A DNA stretch of 64,000 bases from Cryobacterium sp. Y11 (GTDB lineage: Bacteria; Actinomycetota; Actinomycetes; Actinomycetales; Microbacteriaceae), in NCBI RefSeq assembly GCF_002929535.1, contig NZ_PJJO01000061.1, positions 372,001-436,000 on the forward strand, in the 5' to 3' direction. Position 1 is the first letter of the stretch; the number at the start of each line of letters is the position of its first letter. The notes below the pieces were generated by a model. That model had not been told where the DNA came from and searched no databases. It saw nothing but the letters and a program-made list of their open reading frames with translations. This document shows positions 48,381 through 56,847 of the stretch, one piece after another. Position numbers and translations under genes: made by a program.

Positions 48381-50180
48381 CTAACTCGCGAGCATGCGCG
48401 TGGGAGAGGCCAAACCGGCCACGATGGCATCCGCTGCTCGAACCAGTGCCAAATGGGAGAGTGCCTGCGGGGTGTTACCGACCTGGTGGCCACCGGCCAC
48501 GTCGTACTCTTCGGAGAGCAGGCCGACATCGTTCACGAAACCCAGGAGCCGTTCCATTAGCGCATTCGCGTTATCGGCGCGTCCCGACGTTGCATACTGT
48601 TCGACCAACCAGAATGAGCAGGCCAGAAACGGATGCTCACCCGGCGGTAACCCGTCCACCGCGGCGTTCGTGCGGTAGCGCAGCAGCAGGCCATCGCGCA
48701 TCAGGTCAGCCTCAATCGCGGCCACGGTGCCGAGCATGCGTGGATCGGTGGATTCGCAGAAGCCGACTTGCGGGAGCACCAGGAGGGAGGCATCCACTTC
48801 AGTACTGCCGTAGTACTGCACGTAGCTACCCCGCGCGGCGTTGAAGCCATGGGTCTCGATGTCGGCGCGCACCTCGTCGCGGAGCTGCTTCCACCGCTCG
48901 AGTGGACCGTTGAGGCCGCACTCCTCGATGCCACGCACGGCACGGTCGAAGGCTGCCCAGACCATGACGCGGGAGTGAGTGAATGCGCGGGCCTGCCCGC
49001 GCACCTCCCAGATACCTTGATCGGGCCGACGCCAGTTTTGCTCGAGAAAACTCATCAGCGCGCGCTGCAGCGGCCAGGAGAATTCGGTTTCGCGCACACC
49101 GGCCGTGCGCGCGGCGTGCAGGGCCACCATGACCTCGCCGATGACGTCGGACTGAAACTGGTTGACCGCGCCATTGCCCACCCGCACCGGGGAGGCGCCG
49201 TTGTACCCGGGCAGACTGGTCAGCTCCCGTTCGGGCAGGTAGCGCTCGCCGGAGAGCCCGTACATGATCTGCACATCGTTGGGATCGCCGGCAATCGCGC
49301 GCAGCAGCCAGGACCGCCAGTCGTCGGCCTCCCCCTCATAGCCGTGGCTGAGCAGTACCTCGAGCGTGAGCGAGGCGTCGCGCAGCCAGACATAGCGGTA
49401 GTCCCAATTGCGCGTGCCGCCGAACTTCTCGGGCAACGAGGTCGTCGCCGCGGCGACAATGCCGCCGGTTCGCTCGTGCGTCAGGGCGCGCAGCACGAGC
49501 AGGGAACGCACCACGTGGGCGCGCAAAGGCCCATCATGGCTGCAGCAGGACGCCCATTTCTGCCACCAGGCGCAGGTCGAGCTGTAGGCGGCATCGATGT
49601 CGATGGCCGGCGGAATCTCCCGGTGCGAGGGAAACCAGGTCATTTGCGCGTCGACGCTCTCGCCGGCCGTGACATCGAAGTGCGACACGTGACGATGGTC
49701 GGATGCGCGCAGGGCCGGGCCGCGCACGACGATAGCGTCGGGCCCGGCGATCGCGACGAGGCCGCGCGCCGACTCGCCCTTGAGCTGCCTTACCCACGGC
49801 ATGGTCGTGGCGTAGCCAAAACGGATGCGCAGATCCTGCGTCATCGCCACCGTGCCGCTGATACCGCGCACGCGCCGCACCAGGTCGGCGCGGCCGTCGC
49901 CGTGGGGCATGAAGTCGAGTACCTCCACCTGGCCGGTGTCAGTGCTCCACACCGTGGAAAGCACGAAGGTGTCTCCCTGGTAGCTGCGAGTGGCGGTGGC
50001 CGCTGCATCGGCCGGAGCCAGCAGCCAGCGGCCCTGGTTCTCGTCGCCGAGCAGGGCGCCAAACATCGAGGCCGAGTCGTAGCGCGGCAAGCAGAGCCAG
50101 TCGATGCTGCCGTCACGTCCGACCAGCGCGGCCGAGTGGCAATCGCTGATCAGTGCGTAGTCCTCGATAGGGAGTGCCAT
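48381..50180 (-). CDS. Glycoside hydrolase family 15 (glucoamylase/trehalase type)
   Basis: 599 residues. N-terminal beta domain (IEDYALISDCHSAALVGRDGSIDWLCLPRYDS) and alpha/alpha barrel. Catalytic acid Glu392 in DQGIWEVRG and base Glu in LLSEEYD (about 557/558) are present. The WLRDAS and RAFTHSRVMVWAAFDR segments are those of actinobacterial GH15 enzymes, some of which are trehalases. No signal peptide, so cytosolic. Given the fused OtsAB in the window, trehalose is a reasonable substrate, but glucans are possible. Confidence 0.9.
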   Translation of the reverse strand: MALPIEDYALISDCHSAALVGRDGSIDWLCLPRYDSASMFGALLGDENQGRWLLAPADAAATATRSYQGDTFVLSTVWSTDTGQVEVLDFMPHGDGRADLVRRVRGISGTVAMTQDLRIRFGYATTMPWVRQLKGESARGLVAIAGPDAIVVRGPALRASDHRHVSHFDVTAGESVDAQMTWFPSHREIPPAIDIDAAYSSTCAWWQKWASCCSHDGPLRAHVVRSLLVLRALTHERTGGIVAAATTSLPEKFGGTRNWDYRYVWLRDASLTLEVLLSHGYEGEADDWRSWLLRAIAGDPNDVQIMYGLSGERYLPERELTSLPGYNGASPVRVGNGAVNQFQSDVIGEVMVALHAARTAGVRETEFSWPLQRALMSFLEQNWRRPDQGIWEVRGQARAFTHSRVMVWAAFDRAVRGIEECGLNGPLERWKQLRDEVRADIETHGFNAARGSYVQYYGSTEVDASLLVLPQVGFCESTDPRMLGTVAAIEADLMRDGLLLRYRTNAAVDGLPPGEHPFLACSFWLVEQYATSGRADNANALMERLLGFVNDVGLLSEEYDVAGGHQVGNTPQALSHLALVRAADAIVAGLASPTRMLAS

Positions 50181-50226
50181 CAGGCCATCCTGTCAGCACA
50201 AGGGTGAAAATGTGCTGACTGTTTGG

Positions 50227-50715
50227 TTAGGCAACCAGTCGGGCGGAGGCGAGGGTCGCCGAGGCTTTGTCGATCCAAGCAGCGGATGCCGCGGCCAGAG
50301 CATCGTCCGCGCTGGGCACGGTCGCGATCGGCGCCGTGTTGCGCAACTTCGTGTGGATCGGGGCTGCGCTGACCAGGCTCGCGTTTAAGGCGACCGGTTC
50401 ATTCCAGGTGACGATCGGTGCTGGTGTCCAGGACAACGCAGTCGGCTCGCCGCTGCTCTCACCGCGCAGGGTGGCCTGTTCGGTGAGGATGGACTCGGTC
50501 AGCTCTACCGCGATCTCGCGAGCCTTGAGTCCGTGAAAAATGACGTCGGTGTCTTCGGGATTTCGCGGCGAGAGCGTCCAGGCGCCATTTTCGCCCATAA
50601 GCTCACCGAGCTTGTCGTTCAGCAGCTGAAAAATCTGCTCGTCGCGCAAGACCGGAGCTGCGGCCACGCTCATCGCCGCGCTCGCGGCCAAACGTCGGCG
50701 TCGACGACCAAACAT
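50227..50715 (-). CDS. Conserved hypothetical protein
   Basis: 162 residues, ATG after GAAAGGGG. Basic N-terminus (FGRRRRRLAASAAM), a central part NPEDTDVIFHGLKAREIAVELTESILTEQATLRGE, and an Ala/Ser/Thr-rich tail. No signal peptide or membrane helix is clear. I do not recognise the family. A 15-base palindrome lies 17 bases upstream of the start, possibly its operator. Confidence 0.6.
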   Translation of the reverse strand: MFGRRRRRLAASAAMSVAAAPVLRDEQIFQLLNDKLGELMGENGAWTLSPRNPEDTDVIFHGLKAREIAVELTESILTEQATLRGESSGEPTALSWTPAPIVTWNEPVALNASLVSAAPIHTKLRNTAPIATVPSADDALAAASAAWIDKASATLASARLVA

Positions 50716-50732
50716 GACAAGCCCCTTTCAGT

Positions 50733-50747
50733 GTGCAGTCACTGCAC
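50733..50747. promoter_or_regulatory. Palindrome GTGCAGTCACTGCAC
   Basis: Perfect 7-bp arms around one base, 17 bases upstream of the minus-strand gene at 50715. Candidate repressor site. Confidence 0.45.
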
Positions 50748-50902
50748 TCATGCGGGTCGACAGAGCGACCGTTACGCGCACGTTAGATGCGCTGCTGCCA
50801 TTTTCAGTCACCGGATGCCGACTCGCCCGGCGGCGCGCCGATCAGGGGCCCAAGTTCGCTCCTGATCTGGCCATCGCCACCCCCACACGGGGCCTTTCCC
50901 AT

Positions 50903-51016
50903 TCAGTAGTCGTCGTGACGGTGACCCGGTCTCGGGTCGTCCCCGCGCCGCTGGTCGAGCTTGCCTCGACCGCCATCCCGTGACGCGCCGTGATCTGCCG
51001 TGCCAGCCCGCGGGGT
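50903..51016 (-). pseudogene. Duplicated 3' end of the HNH/DUF222 gene
   Basis: The stretch reads GTADHGASRDGGRGKLDQRR then GDDPRPGHRHDDY and stop on the minus strand; the intact gene upstream ends GTADHGASRDGGLGKLDQRR, GDDLRPSHRNDDYRN. Some 110 bases are about 90 percent alike. Only the C-terminal 35-40 codons exist in the second copy. Confidence 0.85.
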
Positions 51017-51033
51017 GCCGGGTGGGCGAACGT

Positions 51034-52614
51034 CTAGTTTCGGTAGTCGTCGTTACGGTGGCTCGGTCGCAGGTCGTCCCCGCGTCGCTGGTCGAGCTTG
51101 CCGAGACCGCCATCCCGTGACGCGCCGTGATCTGCCGTGCCAGCCCCGGGGGTAGTTGACGTCGGCTGGTTGAGTGCGATTGGTGCCTGCATGAGCGGGT
51201 TCTTACGAGGAAGAGCGATCACAGTCTGTTCGGAGTCGATCTCGATCGGCGGTAGTAGCCATAACTCTCCGTCTTGGAGAAGGATTTTCCAGTGTCGGTT
51301 GTGGAGCAGCATGTGGTGGTGGCTACAGAGTAGTATGGCGTGGTCGATGTTGGAAAGTCCCTGGTCAGACCAGTTTTCGATGTGGTGTGATTCTGTCCAG
51401 GCTGGTGGTTGTTCACAGCCGAGCCAGCGGCATCCGCCGTCGCGGGCGGCGAGGGCGCGGCGTTGTTCGCGGTTGAAGAGTCGTTGGTCTCGTCCAACGT
51501 TGAGGGGTTGCCCGGTATGGGCGAAGAGGATGCCGAGGCAGCCGGTGTCGCAGAGGTGCCGGTCGATTGTCTCCGCTGATACTGGTGCGGGATTACCTTC
51601 GATGTAGCCGAAAACGGGGTGGGTGATTGAGGGTTCTTGGCTGGGTGTAGTCGGAGTGCTCAGCCGAGGTTCTGTCATCCGGCTTGCTTCGCCGCCCGTT
51701 GCGCTGCCCGTTGCGCTGCCCGCCCGTGTGTCAGTCGGCGTCTCATAGGTGTTCTGGGCGACGGTGCGCGGGTCGTCCTTGACGCTGTGCGCCCACTTCG
51801 TGCGTTCCGGGTCAACGAATCGCACGCCGCCGCGTCTCGGACTGGTGAGTGCGTCGTAGGTTGCGATCCACATTTCGCCTTGCTCGGGTGCCATCAGGGC
51901 GTGCAGGGTCACCATGCCGTCTGCGCGCCGCCAGAGCGACCAGGAGGTGTCGTCGCGGGCTTGCTTTTCTCGCGCGAGGATGCCGGCGGCCAGGGCGTGC
52001 ATGATCGGCGCCTGCCACGGCACCACGACTGCCGGCGGCGCCACCGGGGCGCTCGGCAGCACCAGGGCGACGGGCACGACGGGGCCCGGTGTGGCGGCTG
52101 GCAGTGGCAGATTGGGGTGCAATTGGGCCCACGCTGCCGCTCGCTCCGCCTCCTGGGCGGCCCAGCGGGCAGCTTCTCGCTCCGCTTCTCGCGCGGCTTC
52201 CGCTATCGCCTCGGCTGCTGCGTCGACGGCGGTCTGCGTGGCCCGCGCTGCTTCGCGGTCAGCTTCGGCGGCGCGACGCTCCGCGGATTCAGTTTCGTTC
52301 ATCAGCACCCCGACCGCGAGCAGCCGCCCGGCCTCAACCCGGCTGAGGCCGGTGGCTTGCTGCACCATCAACGTTGGGTTGCCAAACCCGTGCCGCGCCG
52401 CCAGGCCCGATTGGCCGAGCTCCGGTCGAGACCGCTCTGCAATCGTGCCCGCCAGCAGCGCCGCGGCAGTGTTGCTCAGGCGCAGCAGGTCCGCGATCGG
52501 ACCACGAGCGGCGAGTACCTGCGCATCACTCAGGCTGTTGAACTCGGCATTGGATCCACCGAGCGCGGCAACAGCGGCCGCCGCCCGGGTGAGTTCCAAC
52601 GCCATGCTGGTCAT
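51034..52614 (-). CDS. DUF222 / HNH endonuclease domain protein
   Basis: 526 residues (ATG 52614 or ATG 52605). N-terminal DUF222 region with AARHGFGNPTLMVQQATGLSR, a long Ala/Glu-rich helix (ERRAAEADREAARATQ onward), then the HNH at about 405-450: RDGGCRWLGCEQPPAWTESHH with the ILLCSHHHMLLHN end. These proteins occur in many copies in actinobacterial genomes, often with mobile 3' parts (13E12 repeat family); function in the cell is unknown. Ends in a C-terminal tail duplicated just downstream. Confidence 0.9.
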   Translation of the reverse strand: MTSMALELTRAAAAVAALGGSNAEFNSLSDAQVLAARGPIADLLRLSNTAAALLAGTIAERSRPELGQSGLAARHGFGNPTLMVQQATGLSRVEAGRLLAVGVLMNETESAERRAAEADREAARATQTAVDAAAEAIAEAAREAEREAARWAAQEAERAAAWAQLHPNLPLPAATPGPVVPVALVLPSAPVAPPAVVVPWQAPIMHALAAGILAREKQARDDTSWSLWRRADGMVTLHALMAPEQGEMWIATYDALTSPRRGGVRFVDPERTKWAHSVKDDPRTVAQNTYETPTDTRAGSATGSATGGEASRMTEPRLSTPTTPSQEPSITHPVFGYIEGNPAPVSAETIDRHLCDTGCLGILFAHTGQPLNVGRDQRLFNREQRRALAARDGGCRWLGCEQPPAWTESHHIENWSDQGLSNIDHAILLCSHHHMLLHNRHWKILLQDGELWLLPPIEIDSEQTVIALPRKNPLMQAPIALNQPTSTTPGAGTADHGASRDGGLGKLDQRRGDDLRPSHRNDDYRN

Positions 52615-52831
52615 ATTTCAACCCAACACTCGACCACCGACATTCCCGAGGAAAAATCACGCATACAAGCACTAAATCCGGGAAATCCGGCAAAGAATAC
52701 GCAAAGAAATGTTTTGAGGGCAGAATTTTCCCGCCATTTCACGCCCATAGAGTTGGCAGAACCGTGGCGGCCATGATTGGACACGTCCAGTGACCGCTGA
52801 CCGCGCAGTCATACCGGAGTGCGGGCCGAAG
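52615..52831. other. AT-rich spacer between two minus-strand genes
   Basis: The part at 52,650-52,740 is clearly richer in A/T than the genes around it and probably holds the promoter of the DUF222 gene; no definite boxes can be assigned. Confidence 0.35.
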
Positions 52832-53020
52832 TCAGTGCTCGATTTCGCGCTTATTGGCGTCTTCGATGACGGTGCCGATGGCCACGGCGGCGCTCAGCGC
52901 CCAGCCGAGCCACAGCATGACGAGTCGCCAGTCCCGCGGGCCGTGCCGAGTGGCCTGTACGGTGTTCCATCCACCGGCGATGACGCCGATCATGGCACTG
53001 CTGAATATGAACTTTCGCAT
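52832..53020 (-). CDS. Small membrane protein (DUF-type)
   Basis: 62 residues from ATG 53020, where GGAGGT lies eight bases upstream; the frame continuing to 53131 runs through the tetR operator and is not used. Two hydrophobic segments (FIFSSAMIGVIAGGWNTV, LVMLWLGWALSAAVAIGTVI) and a charged end NKREIEH. Function unknown. Its promoter region overlaps the divergent TetR gene's operator. Confidence 0.65.
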   Translation of the reverse strand: MRKFIFSSAMIGVIAGGWNTVQATRHGPRDWRLVMLWLGWALSAAVAIGTVIEDANKREIEH

Positions 53021-53116
53021 CTGGACCTCCGGCACAAGGTTACCCGGAGCCGGCTCGGCCGGGGCGAATCCGATCTTGCTGGGAAAAACCTTCGAACTGA
53101 CCGATCGAACAGAGTC

Positions 53117-53130
53117 TGACCGATCGGTCA
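53117..53130. promoter_or_regulatory. TetR-type operator TGACCGATCGGTCA
   Basis: Perfect 14-bp palindrome two bases before the TATCCT -10 box of tetR (53133-53138); a half-site copy TGACCGATCG lies 19 bases upstream (53098-53107). Occupation would repress the regulator, and probably the divergent gene. Confidence 0.7.
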
Positions 53131-53144
53131 ACTATCCTGAGATC

Positions 53145-53846
53145 GTGCCAGTGAATCCATCCAGACTCAACCCGCCAGACGCGAACCCGACGGCGCCCAG
53201 CGTGCCAGGCCCGACCCCGTTGGCGCTGAAAACCGTGAGCCAGACCAAGCCGAGCGCACAGCCGGCCGGCGGCATCCGCTCACATACCGGTGCCGACCTG
53301 CGCACCATCGCCCTCACCCAGTTCGCGTCGGTCGGATTTGCCGCGACCTCCCTGCAGAACATTGCCGACATTGCCGGTTTCTCCAAGTCCAGCGTGCTTT
53401 ACCACTTCGCCTCCAAGGAAGCGATACTCGAAGAAGTTCTCACGCCGGCCGTCGACCAGCTCGAGCGCGTGCTGAACCGCTTCGTTGCCGGGCCGGAGAC
53501 GATCGGCACCCGGCAGCTGTTCGTCGATGACTTCATCGACTTTCTCTTGCAGTTTCGGCTCGAACTGCACACCTTCATCAACCAGGCCCAGTCGCTACGC
53601 GGCATCGCCATCATTGACAGGGCCGGAGTGCTCATCGTGCGTCTGGCCGGCAGCATCGTCCACGACGACGCGAGCAATGAAGATCGCTTGCGGTTCGGTT
53701 TCGCCCTCGGCGGCGCCGCCTATTCGCTCGTGGCCGGCATGACCTTTCTTGGCGAGGCGTCCCTTCCCGACGAAGACCTACGTCCGGCGCTGCGCACCGT
53801 CATGACCGAACTGCTCGCGCCGGTTTCCGTGCGCGCTCCGCGCTAG
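53145..53846 (+). CDS. TetR family regulator
   Basis: 233 residues from GTG 53145, six bases after the TATCCT -10 box, so leaderless. HTH near 55-95: LRTIALTQFASVGFAATSLQNIADIAGFSKSSVLYHFASKEAIL is the standard TetR pattern. The first 40 residues are a Pro-rich extension. C-terminal ligand domain helical. It lies 73 bases before the MMPL transporter gene and most likely controls it with YhgE/Pip. Confidence 0.9.
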   Translation: MPVNPSRLNPPDANPTAPSVPGPTPLALKTVSQTKPSAQPAGGIRSHTGADLRTIALTQFASVGFAATSLQNIADIAGFSKSSVLYHFASKEAILEEVLTPAVDQLERVLNRFVAGPETIGTRQLFVDDFIDFLLQFRLELHTFINQAQSLRGIAIIDRAGVLIVRLAGSIVHDDASNEDRLRFGFALGGAAYSLVAGMTFLGEASLPDEDLRPALRTVMTELLAPVSVRAPR

Positions 53847-53919
53847 CTGCGACCTCACCCGCAACCGTCTCACTCAGGACCGTCTACCGGCGCTGCTGCG
53901 CTGTCGGAAAGTAGTTTTC

Positions 53920-56847
53920 ATGGCAACCGTTCTCTATCGCATCGGCCATTTCGCCTATCGGCGTGCTTGGTTGGTCATTGGCATCTGGGTTGTTCTGCTC
54001 GCCGGAATTTTTGGCGGCGGGGTAGCCCTGAATGGGCAGACGCAGGAGTCATACGCGATTCCCGGCACCGAATCGCAAGACGCCATCGACTCGCTCGCCG
54101 CGGTCTTTCCCTCGGCGGCTGGCGCCCAGGTGCAGGTCGTTTATCGGGTGCCGAGCGGGGCATCCGTTACAGACGCGCCGTATCGAGCCGCAATCGAGAG
54201 CATGGCAACGACGATCGACAGTATTGCCGGCGTTGACACCGTGATCACACCGTTCAGCGAGTACGCAGCGGATGCCATTTCGAGCGACTCAGAGACTGCG
54301 TTCAGTCAAGTAGCGCTCACCGGTCAGTCCACCGACGTGTCCACCGCCACCCTCGACGCCCTCGTGGCAACGAGAGGCATCGGAACGGATGCCGGCATGC
54401 GAGTCGCCTTCGGCGGCCAGGTCTTTCAGGACAACACCTTCGGCATCACCGTCACCGAGGTGCTCGGCGTGCTTTTCGCCGGAGTGGTGCTACTCATCAC
54501 GTTCGGCTCACTGCTCTCCGCCGGCATGCCGCTGCTCATGGCGATGATCGGCGTCGGCGTCGCGATTGGCGGGATCACAGCCGTGAGTGCCTTCGTCTCC
54601 GTCTCTAGTACCGCCCCGATGCTCGCCCTCATGCTCGGGCTCGCGGTCGGCATCGACTACTCCCTATTCATTTTGTCCCGGCACCGCTCGCAACTAGCCA
54701 CCGGAATGAAACCGCACGAATCGGCCGCGACGGCCGTCGCCACAGCCGGCGGCGCCGTGGTATTTGCCGGCATCACCGTGATCATCGCCCTGCTCGGGCT
54801 GCTCGTGGTAAGCATCCCCTTTCTCAGCGTGATGGGACTTGGCGCGGCTTTTGCCGTGCTGGTCTCGATCGGCGTGGCGATCACCTTGCTGCCGGCCACA
54901 CTTGGTCTGTTCAAGGGCAGGCTCATGCCCAGGGTCGGCGGACGGGCACACCGCCGTGCCACGGCTCCCGAAGACGGGAGGCCGACCCTCGGTCGCCGCT
55001 GGGTCGCACTCGTACTCAAGGCCCCGGTCGTGGCGGTCGTCGTCGTTATCGGTGTGCTCGGTACCCTGGCCATTCCGGCTCTGAGCCTCGACCTGAACCT
55101 GCCAGACGGTGGTTCAGAGCCGGCCGGTTCTACCCAGCGGGCGGCCTACCAGCTCATCAATGACGGCTTCGGCCCGGGCTACAACGGTCCGCTCATCGTC
55201 GTGGTTGACATCACCCAGACGACCGACATCTTGGGCGACCTTGACACGATTGGTGCCCAGATTCGAAGCCTGCCGGGCGTCGCCTACGTCGGAACGGGCA
55301 CCCCGAACCCGACCGTCGACACCGCCATCATTCAGGTGATGCCAAACAGCGCACCAGATGCCGCGGCCACGAAAGAGCTCGTTCAGGCGATTCGAGACCT
55401 CGGCCCCGGCATCAGCAGCGATCTCGGAACCCCGATCGCCGTCACCGGTGCGACCGCCGTCGGCATCGATATTTCTAACCGGCTGACCAACGCGCTGATC
55501 CCGTTCGCCCTCATCGTGGTCGGGCTGTCGATCGTGCTGCTGATGATGGTGTTCCGTTCCGTGTTCGTGCCGATCACGGCAGCGCTTGGCTTTCTGCTCT
55601 CGGTGTTCGCCGCCCTCGGCGCGACCGTGGCCATCTTTCAGTGGGGCTGGCTGCCCGACCTGTTCGGTATCGACAACCCCGGCCCTATCCTGAGCTTTCT
55701 GCCGATTCTGTTGATGGCCGTGCTATTCGGGCTGGCCATGGACTATGAGGTGTTCCTGGTTTCGGGCATGCGGGAAGAATTCGTGCGCACCGGACATGCC
55801 CGCCAGGCAATCATCCACGGCTTCGCGCACGCCGGCCGGGTCGTCACGGCCGCCGCGCTTATCATGTTCTTCGTGTTTTTTGCCTTCGTTCCCGACGGCA
55901 CCGGAGCGATTAAGGGCATCGCCTTTGCGCTCGCCGTCGGTGTCATTCTCGATGCCTTCCTGGTGCGAATGACGCTCGTGCCGGCCGCGATGGCGCTCGC
56001 TGGAAACGCTGCCTGGTGGCTGCCGCGCTGGCTCGATCGGCTGCTTCCGAACGTCGACATCGAGGGGGAGGGGCTGCGGCAGCATCTGCACGATAGTGAG
56101 TGGGCGGCCGAGCAAACCGCAGCAGTCACCGCCGATAACCTAGTGGTCGGCCTGGAGCGCGCGCCACTCGGCCCGTTCGACCTGACCATTCCGGCCGGCT
56201 CACTCGCGCAACTGACCGGTCCGGCCGAGCAGCGCCGAGTCGTCGCGGCCACCCTCGCGGGACGGCTCGGCCCGGTCAGTGGCCGGTTGCAGGTTCTCGG
56301 CGCGCCACTGCCCTCTGAACGCCAAGGGGCGCTCCGCCGAGTTGCCCTCGTCGATGTCGGTCAACACCGCGACTCCTCAATCACGGTCGGTGAACTCCTC
56401 GCCGAACGGGTGCGCCTCGCGCTACCCTGGTACCGCGCCGGCCGCGTGAGTGACCTCAGCGCCGAGTGGATCGGCAGCATCAACCTCGCCATCGGCGACG
56501 GGCCGACCATTGCCGCAGCTACCACGATCTCCGCGCTCCCGGCCCAGGCGCGCGCGACCGTGCTCGTGGCTGCTGCGCTCACCGAACGCCCCGGCATCGT
56601 CGTTGTCGACCTCGGTGACGGCCTGCCCGATCCCCTGGGCGGTCGAAGCCTCGCGACCGAGTTGTCGGTGCTCGCGCCGCTGACCACGACCCTCGTGCTC
56701 AGCGCCGGCCGATTTAGTGTGGACGACCCCGAATCGGCCAACGACCGGCCCTGGCAGCACATCGATCTCGACGCTCTGGCCGTTGACGTTGACGACGACC
56801 TGACACAACTTTCGGATTCTCTTGACGGAAAGGCCGTGCGCCGATGA
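53920..56847 (+). CDS. MMPL/RND transporter with C-terminal degenerate ABC-ATPase-like domain
   Basis: 975 residues, ATG after GGAAAG. Two RND halves, each with an outer domain and six helices; GIDYSLF (244-250) and MDYEVF (from 607) are the proton-relay motifs of MMPL. After the last helix (about 705) a further 235 residues read like an ABC nucleotide-binding domain (VVGLERAPLGPFDLTIPAGSL, RLGPVSGRLQVLGAPLP, AQARATVLVAAAL, VVVDLGDGLPD) but the P-loop reads LTGPAEQRRV without the Lys. Probably exports lipids or drugs. The next gene overlaps by four bases. Confidence 0.88.
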   Translation: MATVLYRIGHFAYRRAWLVIGIWVVLLAGIFGGGVALNGQTQESYAIPGTESQDAIDSLAAVFPSAAGAQVQVVYRVPSGASVTDAPYRAAIESMATTIDSIAGVDTVITPFSEYAADAISSDSETAFSQVALTGQSTDVSTATLDALVATRGIGTDAGMRVAFGGQVFQDNTFGITVTEVLGVLFAGVVLLITFGSLLSAGMPLLMAMIGVGVAIGGITAVSAFVSVSSTAPMLALMLGLAVGIDYSLFILSRHRSQLATGMKPHESAATAVATAGGAVVFAGITVIIALLGLLVVSIPFLSVMGLGAAFAVLVSIGVAITLLPATLGLFKGRLMPRVGGRAHRRATAPEDGRPTLGRRWVALVLKAPVVAVVVVIGVLGTLAIPALSLDLNLPDGGSEPAGSTQRAAYQLINDGFGPGYNGPLIVVVDITQTTDILGDLDTIGAQIRSLPGVAYVGTGTPNPTVDTAIIQVMPNSAPDAAATKELVQAIRDLGPGISSDLGTPIAVTGATAVGIDISNRLTNALIPFALIVVGLSIVLLMMVFRSVFVPITAALGFLLSVFAALGATVAIFQWGWLPDLFGIDNPGPILSFLPILLMAVLFGLAMDYEVFLVSGMREEFVRTGHARQAIIHGFAHAGRVVTAAALIMFFVFFAFVPDGTGAIKGIAFALAVGVILDAFLVRMTLVPAAMALAGNAAWWLPRWLDRLLPNVDIEGEGLRQHLHDSEWAAEQTAAVTADNLVVGLERAPLGPFDLTIPAGSLAQLTGPAEQRRVVAATLAGRLGPVSGRLQVLGAPLPSERQGALRRVALVDVGQHRDSSITVGELLAERVRLALPWYRAGRVSDLSAEWIGSINLAIGDGPTIAAATTISALPAQARATVLVAAALTERPGIVVVDLGDGLPDPLGGRSLATELSVLAPLTTTLVLSAGRFSVDDPESANDRPWQHIDLDALAVDVDDDLTQLSDSLDGKAVRR

